Source: an uncultured Selenomonadales bacterium (lineage in GTDB: Bacteria > Bacillota_C > Negativicutes > Selenomonadales > Selenomonadaceae). From it: a stretch of DNA of 13,284 nucleotides. This document shows positions 6,558 to 13,284 of this stretch, in pieces. The notes under the pieces are model-generated. The model saw nothing but the letters and a program-made list of their open reading frames with translations. It made no database searches and had not been told where the DNA came from. Position 1 is the first letter of the stretch; the number at the start of each line of letters is the position of its first letter. The translations under genes and the position numbers were made by a program. Location: contig CALGGX010000264.1 of the NCBI GenBank assembly GCA_937916025.1, forward strand, positions 1 through 13,284, read 5' to 3'.

Positions 6558-8177
6558 TTACACTACCGATTTGACGATCTCTTGAGCTTCTTTCTGAATT
6601 TGCTTGAGATGATCCGCGCTGACGAAACTCTCGGCGTAGACTTTGCACATATCTTCCGTGCCGCTCGGACGCGCCGCAAACCAGCCCTTTTCCGTGACGA
6701 CTTTCAAGCCGCCGATCGATGCGCCGTTGCCCGGTGCTTTGGTGAATTTGTCGGTGATCTTGTTGCCCGCAAGCGTGTCTGCCTTCAGATTCTCCGGAGC
6801 AAGTTTCGCCAATGCCGCCTTCTCGTCCGGCGATGCCGGGGTGTCGATGCGCGCATAGTAGCTCACGCCGTATTTGTCGGTGAGTTCTTTGTGATGCTGT
6901 GCGGGATTCTTGCCCGTCTTCGCCGTGATCTCGATTGCGAGCAAATCCATGATGATGCCGTCTTTGTCGGTCGTCCACACCGAGCCGTCTTTGCACAGGA
7001 ACGATGCTCCCGCAGACTCCTCGCCGCCGAAGCCCATCGAGCCGTCAAGCAGTCCGTCAACAAACCATTTGAAACCGACGGGGACTTCGCAGAGTTTGCG
7101 TCCGATGCCCTTTGCAACGTGATCGATCAGCGAGCTCGAAACGAGCGTCTTGCCGACCATTGCATCAGCACGCCAGCCCGGGCGGTTCTGGAACAGATAT
7201 TGGATCGCGACCGCGAGATAGTGGTTCGGATTCATCAAACCGGCAGGAGTGACGATGCCGTGACGATCGTAATCGGTGTCGTTGCCGAATGCGATATCGT
7301 ATTTGTCTTTGATCTTGAGCAAATTCGCCATTGCGAACGGCGAGGAGCAGTCCATACGCACTTTGCCGTCGTGATCCTTCGGCATGAACGAGAACGTGTA
7401 ATCGACATTCGGATTGACGACTTCGAGAGTTTTGAAGTTGTAAACTTCGGCGATCGGAACCCAGTAGTAAAGTCCGGAGCCGCCCATGGGATCGGCACCT
7501 ACGTGCAAGCCGCTGTTGGCAATCGCTTCCATGTCGACGACGGTCGCGAGTGCTTTGACATACGGCATGACGTAATCGAAGAAGTGAACGTTGTCCATTT
7601 TGACGGCGCGCTCGAACGGAATGCGTTTGATCTTGCCGACGCCTTCTTTGATCAGCTCATTCGCGCGGTTTTGGATTTTGGTCGTGGTCTCCGCGCTCGC
7701 CGGACCGCCGTTGGTCGGATCGTATTTGATGCCGCCGTCGGTCGGAGGGTTATGCGACGGAGTGATGACCATGCCGTCAGCCTTTTTGTCGGTGCCGCGA
7801 TTGTGCTCGAGAATTTGACGCGAGACAACCGGAGTCGGAACCGGCGCGAATTTATCTTGCAGAATGATCTCAACGCCGTTTGCGGCAAGTACTTCGACGC
7901 AAGAGCGGAGCGCGGGTTCGGAGAGTGCGTGAGTGTCTGCGCCGATGTAGAGCGGACCTTTCACTCCTTCGGCGGTGCGATGCTCGTACACCGCCTGCGC
8001 GATTGCAAGGATATGCTCCTCGTTGAAACTGTTCTTCGTCGAGCAGCCTCTGTGTCCGGAAGTACCGAAAGCAACCTTGTGCGTTTTGTTCTCCGGATCG
8101 GGTTTAAGCGTGTAGTAGTCGCTGATCAATGCCGGAATATTGACGACGTCCTGCTTCTCCATGAGGAAGTTCTCCAT
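6558..8177 (-). CDS. pgm: Phosphoglucomutase, alpha-D-glucose-specific
   Basis: Interconverts glucose-1-phosphate and glucose-6-phosphate in the cytosol, linking glycolysis with glycogen and UDP-glucose. The 539-residue length matches the long bacterial Pgm family (E. coli about 546). Motifs in order: FGTSGHRG (37-44), phosphoserine loop TPSHNPP (Ser141), metal site NDTDYDRHG (299-307, with Asp300, 302 and 304), sugar loop GGEESAG (384-390) and phosphate-binding RPSGTED (503-509). All key residues are present. The start at 8177 is an ATG with GGAGGG (8191-8186) 8 bases upstream; the frame stays open to a TTG at 8213, but that has no such site. It is first in the operon with pmm and the SH3 gene. 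The 139-base gap upstream must hold the promoter, but no well-spaced -35/-10 pair is visible there. Confidence 0.95.
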   Translation of the reverse strand: MENFLMEKQDVVNIPALISDYYTLKPDPENKTHKVAFGTSGHRGCSTKNSFNEEHILAIAQAVYEHRTAEGVKGPLYIGADTHALSEPALRSCVEVLAANGVEIILQDKFAPVPTPVVSRQILEHNRGTDKKADGMVITPSHNPPTDGGIKYDPTNGGPASAETTTKIQNRANELIKEGVGKIKRIPFERAVKMDNVHFFDYVMPYVKALATVVDMEAIANSGLHVGADPMGGSGLYYWVPIAEVYNFKTLEVVNPNVDYTFSFMPKDHDGKVRMDCSSPFAMANLLKIKDKYDIAFGNDTDYDRHGIVTPAGLMNPNHYLAVAIQYLFQNRPGWRADAMVGKTLVSSSLIDHVAKGIGRKLCEVPVGFKWFVDGLLDGSMGFGGEESAGASFLCKDGSVWTTDKDGIIMDLLAIEITAKTGKNPAQHHKELTDKYGVSYYARIDTPASPDEKAALAKLAPENLKADTLAGNKITDKFTKAPGNGASIGGLKVVTEKGWFAARPSGTEDMCKVYAESFVSADHLKQIQKEAQEIVKSVV

Positions 8178-8185
8178 CAAACAAT

Positions 8186-8191
8186 CCCTCC
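8186..8191 (-). promoter_or_regulatory. Ribosome binding site that decides the pgm start
   Basis: GGAGGG on the minus strand, 8 bases before the ATG at 8177. It argues against the upstream in-frame TTG at 8213. Confidence 0.75.
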
Positions 8192-8292
8192 ATTCTGATA
8201 TACAACTCAACAATCATTTTCGAGCGTCAAGACTTAACGCCCGGTAACTTACAGAAATTATTCGATGTTGCTCGGCAATTTCCTTTCAATCA

Positions 8293-8317
8293 GAAAAAAA
8301 ATCCGCGCGGGATTTTT
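8293..8317 (-). terminator. Terminator after dnaB-GNAT
   Basis: On the minus strand AAAAATCC (8317-8310) pairs with GGATTTTT (8304-8297) around a CGCGC loop, and the T run continues to 8294. The stem begins at the last base of the acetyltransferase stop codon. It separates this transcript from pgm. Confidence 0.8.
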
Positions 8318-8808
8318 CAAAGCACATGATATTGCGGCACGATGTCGACGAAATTTCCGTCGGGCATTCGGAAGCCGCCGGGGATCACTCCGAGCTCGAC
8401 AAAGCCCAGCCGTCGATACAAATGCCGCGCGTGAATGTTTGACGCGACAACCGCATTGAATTGCAGAATTCGGAAGCCGAGTTCTTTTGCTTTTTTCAAA
8501 CTGTGAAGGACGAGTTTCTCGCCGACATGTTTGCCGCGCACTCCGCGCTTGACCGCATAACTCGCATTGGAAATATGCCCGCATCGCCCGACGTTGTTCG
8601 GATGCAAGATGTACAACCCGATCACTTCGTCGAACTCGTCGTCGAGCGCGAGCCCCGTGAACGATTGCGATTGAAAAAATTCCGAGCCGCTCTCAATGTC
8701 GAGTGTTTCCTCTTGCGGAAATGCAATGCCGTCTTCGACCACTTCATTCCAAATGCCGATCGCCGCCTCGATGTATTTCCGATTGAACGCCGTTATTTCG
8801 ATTGCCAA
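8317..8808 (-). CDS. GNAT-family N-acetyltransferase
   Basis: A 163-residue protein with the GNAT fold signature. Acetyl-CoA pyrophosphate-binding motif A lies at about 84-100 (YAVKRGVRGKHVGEKLV, with the RGxxxG loop), followed by the helix LHSLKKAKELGF and motif B NIHARHLYRRLGF (124-136). The substrate cannot be told; a small amine or protein N-terminus is possible. Translation probably starts at a TTG (8808), because GGAGG (8821-8817) lies 8 bases upstream in the 15-base gap after dnaB and no early ATG exists. It is cotranscribed with dnaB and ends directly in a terminator. The pairing with dnaB may be incidental. Confidence 0.88.
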   Translation of the reverse strand: MAIEITAFNRKYIEAAIGIWNEVVEDGIAFPQEETLDIESGSEFFQSQSFTGLALDDEFDEVIGLYILHPNNVGRCGHISNASYAVKRGVRGKHVGEKLVLHSLKKAKELGFRILQFNAVVASNIHARHLYRRLGFVELGVIPGGFRMPDGNFVDIVPQYHVL

Positions 8809-8816
8809 AAAAAATT

Positions 8817-8821
8817 CCTCC
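8817..8821 (-). promoter_or_regulatory. Ribosome binding site supporting the TTG start of the GNAT gene
   Basis: GGAGG within CGGGAGGAA on the minus strand, 8 bases upstream of the TTG at 8808 and just after the dnaB stop codon. Confidence 0.7.
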
Positions 8822-8823
8822 CG

Positions 8824-10161
8824 TCATTGCTCGTGATGTTGATCCAAGTTGTTGAATGTCATTGTCTCGCGCTTGAAATTTACACTGACCGTGCCCGTCG
8901 GACCGTTGCGATGCTTCGCCAAAATGAGTTCCGTCAACATCGGATTTTCCGCTTCCGGATTGTAATACGATTCGCGGTAGAGAAACAACACCACGTCCGC
9001 ATCCTGTTCCAATGAACCCGATTCGCGCAAATCGCTCAATTGCGGTTTCTTTTCCGCGCGCATCTCCACGGCTCGCGACAATTGCGAGAGCGCAATCACC
9101 GGAATGTCCAGCTCGCGCGCCAGTCCTTTCATCGAACGCGATATTTCGGAAATTTCCTGTTGACGATTGATCTCGCCGCGCCGCGTTCCGCCCTGCATCA
9201 GCTGAAGGTAGTCGATGAGCACCAAGTCAAGTCCGTATTCGGCTTTTAATCGACGCGCGCGCGAACGTACTTCAATCGCCGTCAATGCCGGAGTATCATC
9301 CACGTACAACGACATTTTTGAAATACGATCCGTCGCTTCTTGCAATTGCTGCCATTCGGATTCGTCCAAATTACCCGTGTTGAGCTTTTGCGAGTCCAAT
9401 TCGCTCTCCAGACACAACAATCGTTGCCCCAATTGCTCCTTCGACATTTCCAACGAAAACAACGCCACCGCTTTCGACGAGCCTTTATTTCTCGCCACGT
9501 TCCGTGCAATGTTGATCGCCAGTGCCGTTTTGCCCATCGAGGGGCGCGCCGCTATGATGATGAAGTCCGAATTCTTCAGTCCGCCCATATACTTGTCAAG
9601 ATCAATGATCCCCGTCGACAAACCCGTCATTTTGCCGCCGCTTTCGTAAATGCCGTTGATATTCCGGTATACGCGCGTCACTATCTCAAACGCGTGCTCG
9701 AAACTCGACCCTGTCGAGCGTGCCGTCAGCGAAAATATACTCTGTTCCGCGCGGTCTATTATATTTATCGCGTCATCTCGTTCCGCATACGCCTCGTCGG
9801 CAATTTCTTCTCCGATCGCTATCAAACTTCGCAAGCGAGATTTGTCCTTGACCAATTCCGCGTGATTTTTGATATATGCATTCGTCGGCGAGAATACCGC
9901 CAATTCCGATATGTATCTCCAACCGCCCGCTTTTTCCAATTCGTCGTTTCGCTTCAGCCGCTCGCGCAAAACGATCAGATTAATCGACTTCTGCTCATTG
10001 TAGATCATCAGCATCGCGCGATAAATCAGTCGGTGCCTTTCGCTGTAAAAATCGTCGGAAGACAATATTCCCTGCACATCGGCAATCGATTCGCCGTCGC
10101 GGATCAGCATTGCGCTTAAGACGCTCTTTTCGGCTTCCAAATCGCTCGGCAACATTTTCAT
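8824..10161 (-). CDS. dnaB: Replicative DNA helicase DnaB
   Basis: Hexameric ATP-driven helicase that unwinds the chromosome at the replication fork and recruits primase. The 445 residues match the usual family length. The N-terminal primase-interacting domain (about 1-100) has PSDLEAEKSVLSAML and the DFYSERHRLIY stretch. The RecA-like C-terminal domain has Walker A RPSMGKTA (Lys211), ALFSLEMS (233-240), Walker B VLIDYLQLM (314-322), the IALSQLSRAVE segment (356-366), LRESGSLEQDAD (378-389) and the basic KHRNGPTG finger (416-423). No intein or truncation is seen. The start is the ATG at 10161, with AAGGAG (10177-10172) 10 bases upstream. It is transcribed divergently from trkA from a good promoter, and followed 15 bases later by the GNAT gene. 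Confidence 0.97.
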   Translation of the reverse strand: MKMLPSDLEAEKSVLSAMLIRDGESIADVQGILSSDDFYSERHRLIYRAMLMIYNEQKSINLIVLRERLKRNDELEKAGGWRYISELAVFSPTNAYIKNHAELVKDKSRLRSLIAIGEEIADEAYAERDDAINIIDRAEQSIFSLTARSTGSSFEHAFEIVTRVYRNINGIYESGGKMTGLSTGIIDLDKYMGGLKNSDFIIIAARPSMGKTALAINIARNVARNKGSSKAVALFSLEMSKEQLGQRLLCLESELDSQKLNTGNLDESEWQQLQEATDRISKMSLYVDDTPALTAIEVRSRARRLKAEYGLDLVLIDYLQLMQGGTRRGEINRQQEISEISRSMKGLARELDIPVIALSQLSRAVEMRAEKKPQLSDLRESGSLEQDADVVLFLYRESYYNPEAENPMLTELILAKHRNGPTGTVSVNFKRETMTFNNLDQHHEQ

Positions 10162-10188
10162 TGACGCTCAGCTCCTTCAACGTCGACG

Positions 10189-10217
10189 ATTGTATCAGAT
10201 GACCGGCGGCATTTCAA
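10189..10217 (-). promoter_or_regulatory. Sigma-A promoter for dnaB
   Basis: On the minus strand -35 TTGAAA (10217-10212), a 17-base spacer, and -10 TACAAT (10194-10189); each box has 5 of 6 consensus bases. The start of transcription would fall near 10182, inside the palindrome CGTCGACG (10181-10188), which could be an operator or may be chance. Confidence 0.75.
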
Positions 10218-10243
10218 ACAAAAATCGAAAATCCCTGCGATTC

Positions 10244-10272
10244 TTGAAAAGTCGCCGCCGTAATGCTAAACT
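10244..10272 (+). promoter_or_regulatory. Sigma-A promoter for trkA-trkH
   Basis: -35 TTGAAA (10244-10249), a 17-base spacer, and -10 TAAACT (10267-10272), with an extended TG at 10264-10265. It lies about 30 bases before the trkA start and back to back with the dnaB promoter. Confidence 0.65.
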
Positions 10273-10302
10273 CACTCGAAAATATTGAAAGGAGTTGCCG
10301 CA

Positions 10303-11643
10303 ATGCGCGTGGTAATTGTCGGCGCGGGCAAACTCGGCTACACCATTGCCGATCTGCTTTCGCGCGAGAAAATGGACGTCGTCGTCATCGACAAGGAAGA
10401 TCAACAGCTCGACGCCGTCAAAAATACTCTCGATGTTCTTACAATCAATGCCAACGGCGCGAGCCCGATCACCATGAATGATCCCGACGTCAACGGCGCG
10501 GACGTTTTGATCGCCGTCACCGCGTCCGACGAAGTCAACATGGTCTGTTGCGTGCTCGCCAAGCGGCACGGCATCAATCATACCATCGCCCGCATTCGCG
10601 ATATGCAGTTCATGGGCGAGGCGAAGGATTACGTCAAAGAGACTTTCGACATTGATCTGATGCTCAATCCGGAGCTGATTGCGGCGAACGAAATTCATCG
10701 CATATTGACGATGCCGGCCGCGCTCGATGTCGAAGACTTTGCGCACGGCAAAATTCGGCTGTTTGAAGCAAAGATCGATCGGCACTCGAAACTCGCCGGT
10801 GTTGCAATCAAGGATCTGAAATTGCCGAAGGGAATTTTGATCGGATTGATTTTGCGAGATCATCGAATGATCATTCCGCACGGCAACGACGCTCTGCTCT
10901 CGGACGACGGCGCATATTTCATCGGCTTCCCCGAGGCGATCGAAAAATTCAGCGGCACGTTCGTTCGGCAGGAGTCGGGCAAGCTCGAGCGCGTCATGAT
11001 CATCGGCGCGGGGCGCATCGGTCGATCGCTCGCCGTCAAATTGAGTGCGCAGGGCGTCTACGTCAAGGTGATCGAAAAAAATCGCGAGCGTTGTGCGGAA
11101 ATTGCCGAGCATTTGAGCGGCTCGAGCATGGCAATTCTCGGCGACGGCACCAACATCGATCTGTTGACTGAAGAAGGCATTGCAAGCGCGGACGTCGTCG
11201 TCTGTTTGACCGAAGACGACAAACTCAATCTGATGATGGCTCTGCTGTCGAAACATCTCGGCGCAAAGCGGACGGTCGTTCGGGTATATCGCACGGAGTA
11301 CGCGGAGCTGATTGAGAAGGTCGGCGTCGACATCGTCGTTTCGGCTCGACTGTTGGCGGCGAGTGAAGTGCTGGCGTTCGTGCGGCGCGGCGGTGTCGTG
11401 AGTGTTTCGATTTTGGAAGGCGCGAAGGCGGAGGCGGTCGAAGTGATCGTTCAGCCGAATGCGCGCGTTGCCGGAAAAAAATTGATGGACGCGGGCTTGC
11501 CGAAGGAGGGCTTGGTTTGCGCATACGTCCGAGGAGACAAGGCGGCAATTCCGAACGGGCAGACGGTTTTGATGCCGGGCGATCGCGCGATCCTGTTCAT
11601 TTTGACAAAGCACGCGCAAAACGTCATGCAGTGGTTCAAGTAA
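10303..11643 (+). CDS. trkA: Trk potassium uptake regulatory subunit TrkA
   Basis: Cytosolic NAD(H)-binding subunit that gates the TrkH potassium pore. The 446-residue protein is the duplicated form, with two RCK units. The first Rossmann fold has GAGKLG (7-12) and an acidic residue at Asp30. The second has GAGRIG (235-240) and Glu258. Each is followed by an RCK_C domain (about 145-220 and 365-446), the last containing the MPGDRAILF strand. The length is close to E. coli TrkA (458). The start is the ATG at 10303, with AAAGGAG (10288-10294) 8 bases upstream; a TTG at 10285 in the same frame overlaps that site and is rejected. trkH follows after 45 bases without a terminator, so they form one operon. 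Confidence 0.95.
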   Translation: MRVVIVGAGKLGYTIADLLSREKMDVVVIDKEDQQLDAVKNTLDVLTINANGASPITMNDPDVNGADVLIAVTASDEVNMVCCVLAKRHGINHTIARIRDMQFMGEAKDYVKETFDIDLMLNPELIAANEIHRILTMPAALDVEDFAHGKIRLFEAKIDRHSKLAGVAIKDLKLPKGILIGLILRDHRMIIPHGNDALLSDDGAYFIGFPEAIEKFSGTFVRQESGKLERVMIIGAGRIGRSLAVKLSAQGVYVKVIEKNRERCAEIAEHLSGSSMAILGDGTNIDLLTEEGIASADVVVCLTEDDKLNLMMALLSKHLGAKRTVVRVYRTEYAELIEKVGVDIVVSARLLAASEVLAFVRRGGVVSVSILEGAKAEAVEVIVQPNARVAGKKLMDAGLPKEGLVCAYVRGDKAAIPNGQTVLMPGDRAILFILTKHAQNVMQWFK

Positions 11644-11688
11644 TTTTTTCGATATTAATCACTTCTATTTGCAGACGGGAGTAATGTT

Positions 11689-13233
11689 ATGCGAGACAAA
11701 AAAATCATCATGTTCCTGCTCGGGCAGGCAACCGCCGCAATGACACTCGCGTTCCTGCTCCCGATCTCTTACGCGCTTTTGCATTCGCATTTCGATAACG
11801 CCGCTTTCTTCGCAAAGCTCGCCATCGTTTCTGCCATGATCACCTCCGCATTTTTTTACCTCGGACGCGGGCATCGACGACGCATCGAAGTTGTCGACTC
11901 CGCCGTCGCCATGATCCTCGTCTTTCCAAGCATGGCTTTGCTCGGAGCCGCGCCGTTTGTGTTGATGAATCAGCTCTCGCCGATCAACGCGTTTCTCGAG
12001 ACGATCTCGGATTTGACTGCCGCCGGTGTCGGATTTTTGCCTTACATCTCGCCGTTCGAGTTAAAACTCTGGCAGGCGACTTTGATGTGGCAGGGTTCGC
12101 TCTTCTTTGTCGTCGTGCTCGTCACTCTCCTGCCGGAAGTCAGCGGCTGTTTCGGCATGGAACTGTCGCTCTCGCAAGGGCAGATTTTCAGTCCGATGCT
12201 CGGGCAGATGAAAAATTCCGCGCGGAAGATCGCAAGCGTCTATTCGCTGTTGACGGTGCTTTCGATGTTTTTGTTTCGCCTTGCCGGACTCGACGATTGG
12301 AACGCGCTGATCATGGCAATGCGCTGTATTTCGACCGGCGGCGGTGAAGTGATCGGCGCGGGCAATCTCTACGTCGAATACGCCGCCGCTTTTTCCATGC
12401 TTCTCGCGTGCGGCAATTTCCTGCTCTACTTTCGTCTCACGCACATTTTTTTGCCCAACGCCACCGAATTCAAAGCAGAAAAATCGACGAAGAATTTTCG
12501 ACGCGTGATCCATGAATTTGCCGAGCTCCTTCAACGCAATTTCATTTCAAACGTCAAAACATTTTACTCCAACTCCGAAGTCAAATTCCTGTCGGCGTTG
12601 ATTTTGATCGGCACGTTGCTCGTCTTTTTTACCGTCTTCAGCAAAAATTACATCACGGACGGCAATGTGAGTTTTCGCATGGCGGTGTTTCACATCATCT
12701 CATTCGTGAGCACGACCGGCATGACGATCAACGACATCACCGCCGCGCCCGACTTCGATCGATTCTTCCTGCTTCTGCTCGTGACGGTCGGCGGTTGCAT
12801 GGGCTCGGTCACCGGCGGCTTGAAAGTCATTCGAGTGCTCGTCCTGTTCAAAATCACCGCCATCGGCATTTCCAAAACGATACATCCGAACATGATGACC
12901 GGCATCAAAGTCAACGGCGCGGTCGTTCCGGCAAAAGTCATCGGGCGAATTTTGAGCTTCTTCTTCCTGTGCGCGATCACGCTGTTCGTCTGCGCCGTGA
13001 TTTTATCGCTGAGCGGGCAGCCGTTCTCGACTTCGGTCGTCATGACGCTCGCGTGTTTGACAAACGTCGGCATCATGCCCGGGCTTTGCGATACGTCGAC
13101 ATTTCTGAAGTTGCCGGACGTGATGAAACTGTTTTGCGCGCTGATCTTCGTCGTCGGGCGCATGGAAATTTTCGCGTTTCTGATCTTCATCTCGTCGATC
13201 AAATTCCGCCAAGAAAAAACTCATTGGCACTGA
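11689..13233 (+). CDS. trkH: Trk/Ktr potassium uptake pore protein TrkH
   Basis: Integral membrane subunit that conducts potassium under control of TrkA. The 514 residues form many hydrophobic segments and the four pore-loop repeats of the TrkH/KtrB/HKT superfamily, with conserved glycines: SDLTAAGVG (107-115), STGGGEV (215-221), STTGMTI (341-347) and TNVGIMPGL (458-466). GSVTGGLKVIRVL (372-384) and GRMEIFAFLIF (490-500) are further family signatures. The first loop reads TAAG rather than the more common TTTG, so ion selectivity could differ a little. The start is the ATG at 11689, with GGGAG (11677-11681) 7 bases upstream. The stop overlaps the ribosome site of the next gene, implying cotranscription. 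Confidence 0.94.
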   Translation: MRDKKIIMFLLGQATAAMTLAFLLPISYALLHSHFDNAAFFAKLAIVSAMITSAFFYLGRGHRRRIEVVDSAVAMILVFPSMALLGAAPFVLMNQLSPINAFLETISDLTAAGVGFLPYISPFELKLWQATLMWQGSLFFVVVLVTLLPEVSGCFGMELSLSQGQIFSPMLGQMKNSARKIASVYSLLTVLSMFLFRLAGLDDWNALIMAMRCISTGGGEVIGAGNLYVEYAAAFSMLLACGNFLLYFRLTHIFLPNATEFKAEKSTKNFRRVIHEFAELLQRNFISNVKTFYSNSEVKFLSALILIGTLLVFFTVFSKNYITDGNVSFRMAVFHIISFVSTTGMTINDITAAPDFDRFFLLLLVTVGGCMGSVTGGLKVIRVLVLFKITAIGISKTIHPNMMTGIKVNGAVVPAKVIGRILSFFFLCAITLFVCAVILSLSGQPFSTSVVMTLACLTNVGIMPGLCDTSTFLKLPDVMKLFCALIFVVGRMEIFAFLIFISSIKFRQEKTHWH

Positions 13234-13245
13234 AGGAGGAACTTT

Positions 13246-13284
13246 ATGTATCTGCTAATCAATGCCGTCGGCGTCATTATTTTC
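13246..13284 (+). CDS. Start of a membrane protein, possibly NupC-type nucleoside transporter (3' truncated)
   Basis: Only the first 13 codons are present: MYLLINAVGVIIF, a hydrophobic start typical of an integral membrane protein. The ATG is preceded by a near-perfect AAGGAGG (13233-13239) that overlaps the trkH stop, so translation from here is well supported. The opening resembles, from memory, N-termini of concentrative nucleoside transporters (NupC family), but thirteen residues are too few to be sure. Confidence 0.55.
   Translation, partial: MYLLINAVGVIIF

Noticed and set aside
6582..8198. Plus-strand open frame of 538 codons opposite pgm
   Set aside because: Same in-register mirror effect; the sense strand encodes a complete phosphoglucomutase with all active-site motifs.
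8197..8230. Possible pgm promoter with -35 TTGACG (8230-8225) and -10 TATATC (8202-8197)
   Set aside because: The spacer is 22 bases, too long for a sigma-A promoter, and the -10 box is weak.
10195..11619. Minus-strand open frame of 474 codons opposite trkA
   Set aside because: In-register mirror of trkA and it crosses the dnaB promoter; no recognisable domain.

Overview
The window looks like chromosomal DNA of a Firmicute with an unusual, diderm-like surface biology. The best fit is the Negativicutes (Selenomonas/Veillonella relatives). Reasons: consensus Shine-Dalgarno sites (GGAGG, AAGGAG), sigma-A-type promoters, about half G+C, a long RTX-like repeat protein with the flavour of type I secretion, and a small secreted SH3b protein of a style I associate with that class. 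The species assignment is inference from protein style only; no rRNA or other marker gene is present.

Left part (1-3067): the 3' end of a large plus-strand gene for a modular RTX-like/haemolysin-type repeat protein. It is cut by the window edge and is built from five modules of about 160 residues. It converges on pgi, and the two stop codons are separated by a bidirectional terminator nested inside a perfect 13-bp inverted repeat.

Middle part (3068-8177, all minus strand): hexose-phosphate interconversion. Reading in the direction of transcription: alpha-phosphoglucomutase (8177-6558), a paired heptamer-repeat hairpin, a phosphomannomutase/phosphoglucomutase (6456-5092), a small exported SH3b protein (5074-4742), a terminator, then glucose-6-phosphate isomerase (4648-3068). 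The three enzymes connect fructose-6-P, glucose-6-P, glucose-1-P and probably mannose-1-P. They therefore link glycolysis to glycogen and to nucleotide sugars for the cell envelope. The isomerase carries a striking histidine-rich insertion.

Right part: a minus-strand pair, dnaB (replicative helicase) and a GNAT acetyltransferase, ends at a terminator at 8293-8317. dnaB is divergent from trkA; the 141-bp gap holds two good back-to-back sigma-A promoters. trkA and trkH encode the NAD-binding regulator and the membrane pore of a Trk/Ktr potassium uptake system. An overlapping ribosome site at the trkH stop starts a further membrane protein, possibly a NupC-type nucleoside transporter, which runs off the window.

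No gene-free stretch exceeds 300 bases. I saw no tRNA, rRNA, CRISPR array, insertion sequence or phage gene. Most of the content is housekeeping. The points worth a second look are the His-rich isomerase insert, the heptamer inverted repeat, the modular RTX protein and the nested terminator.
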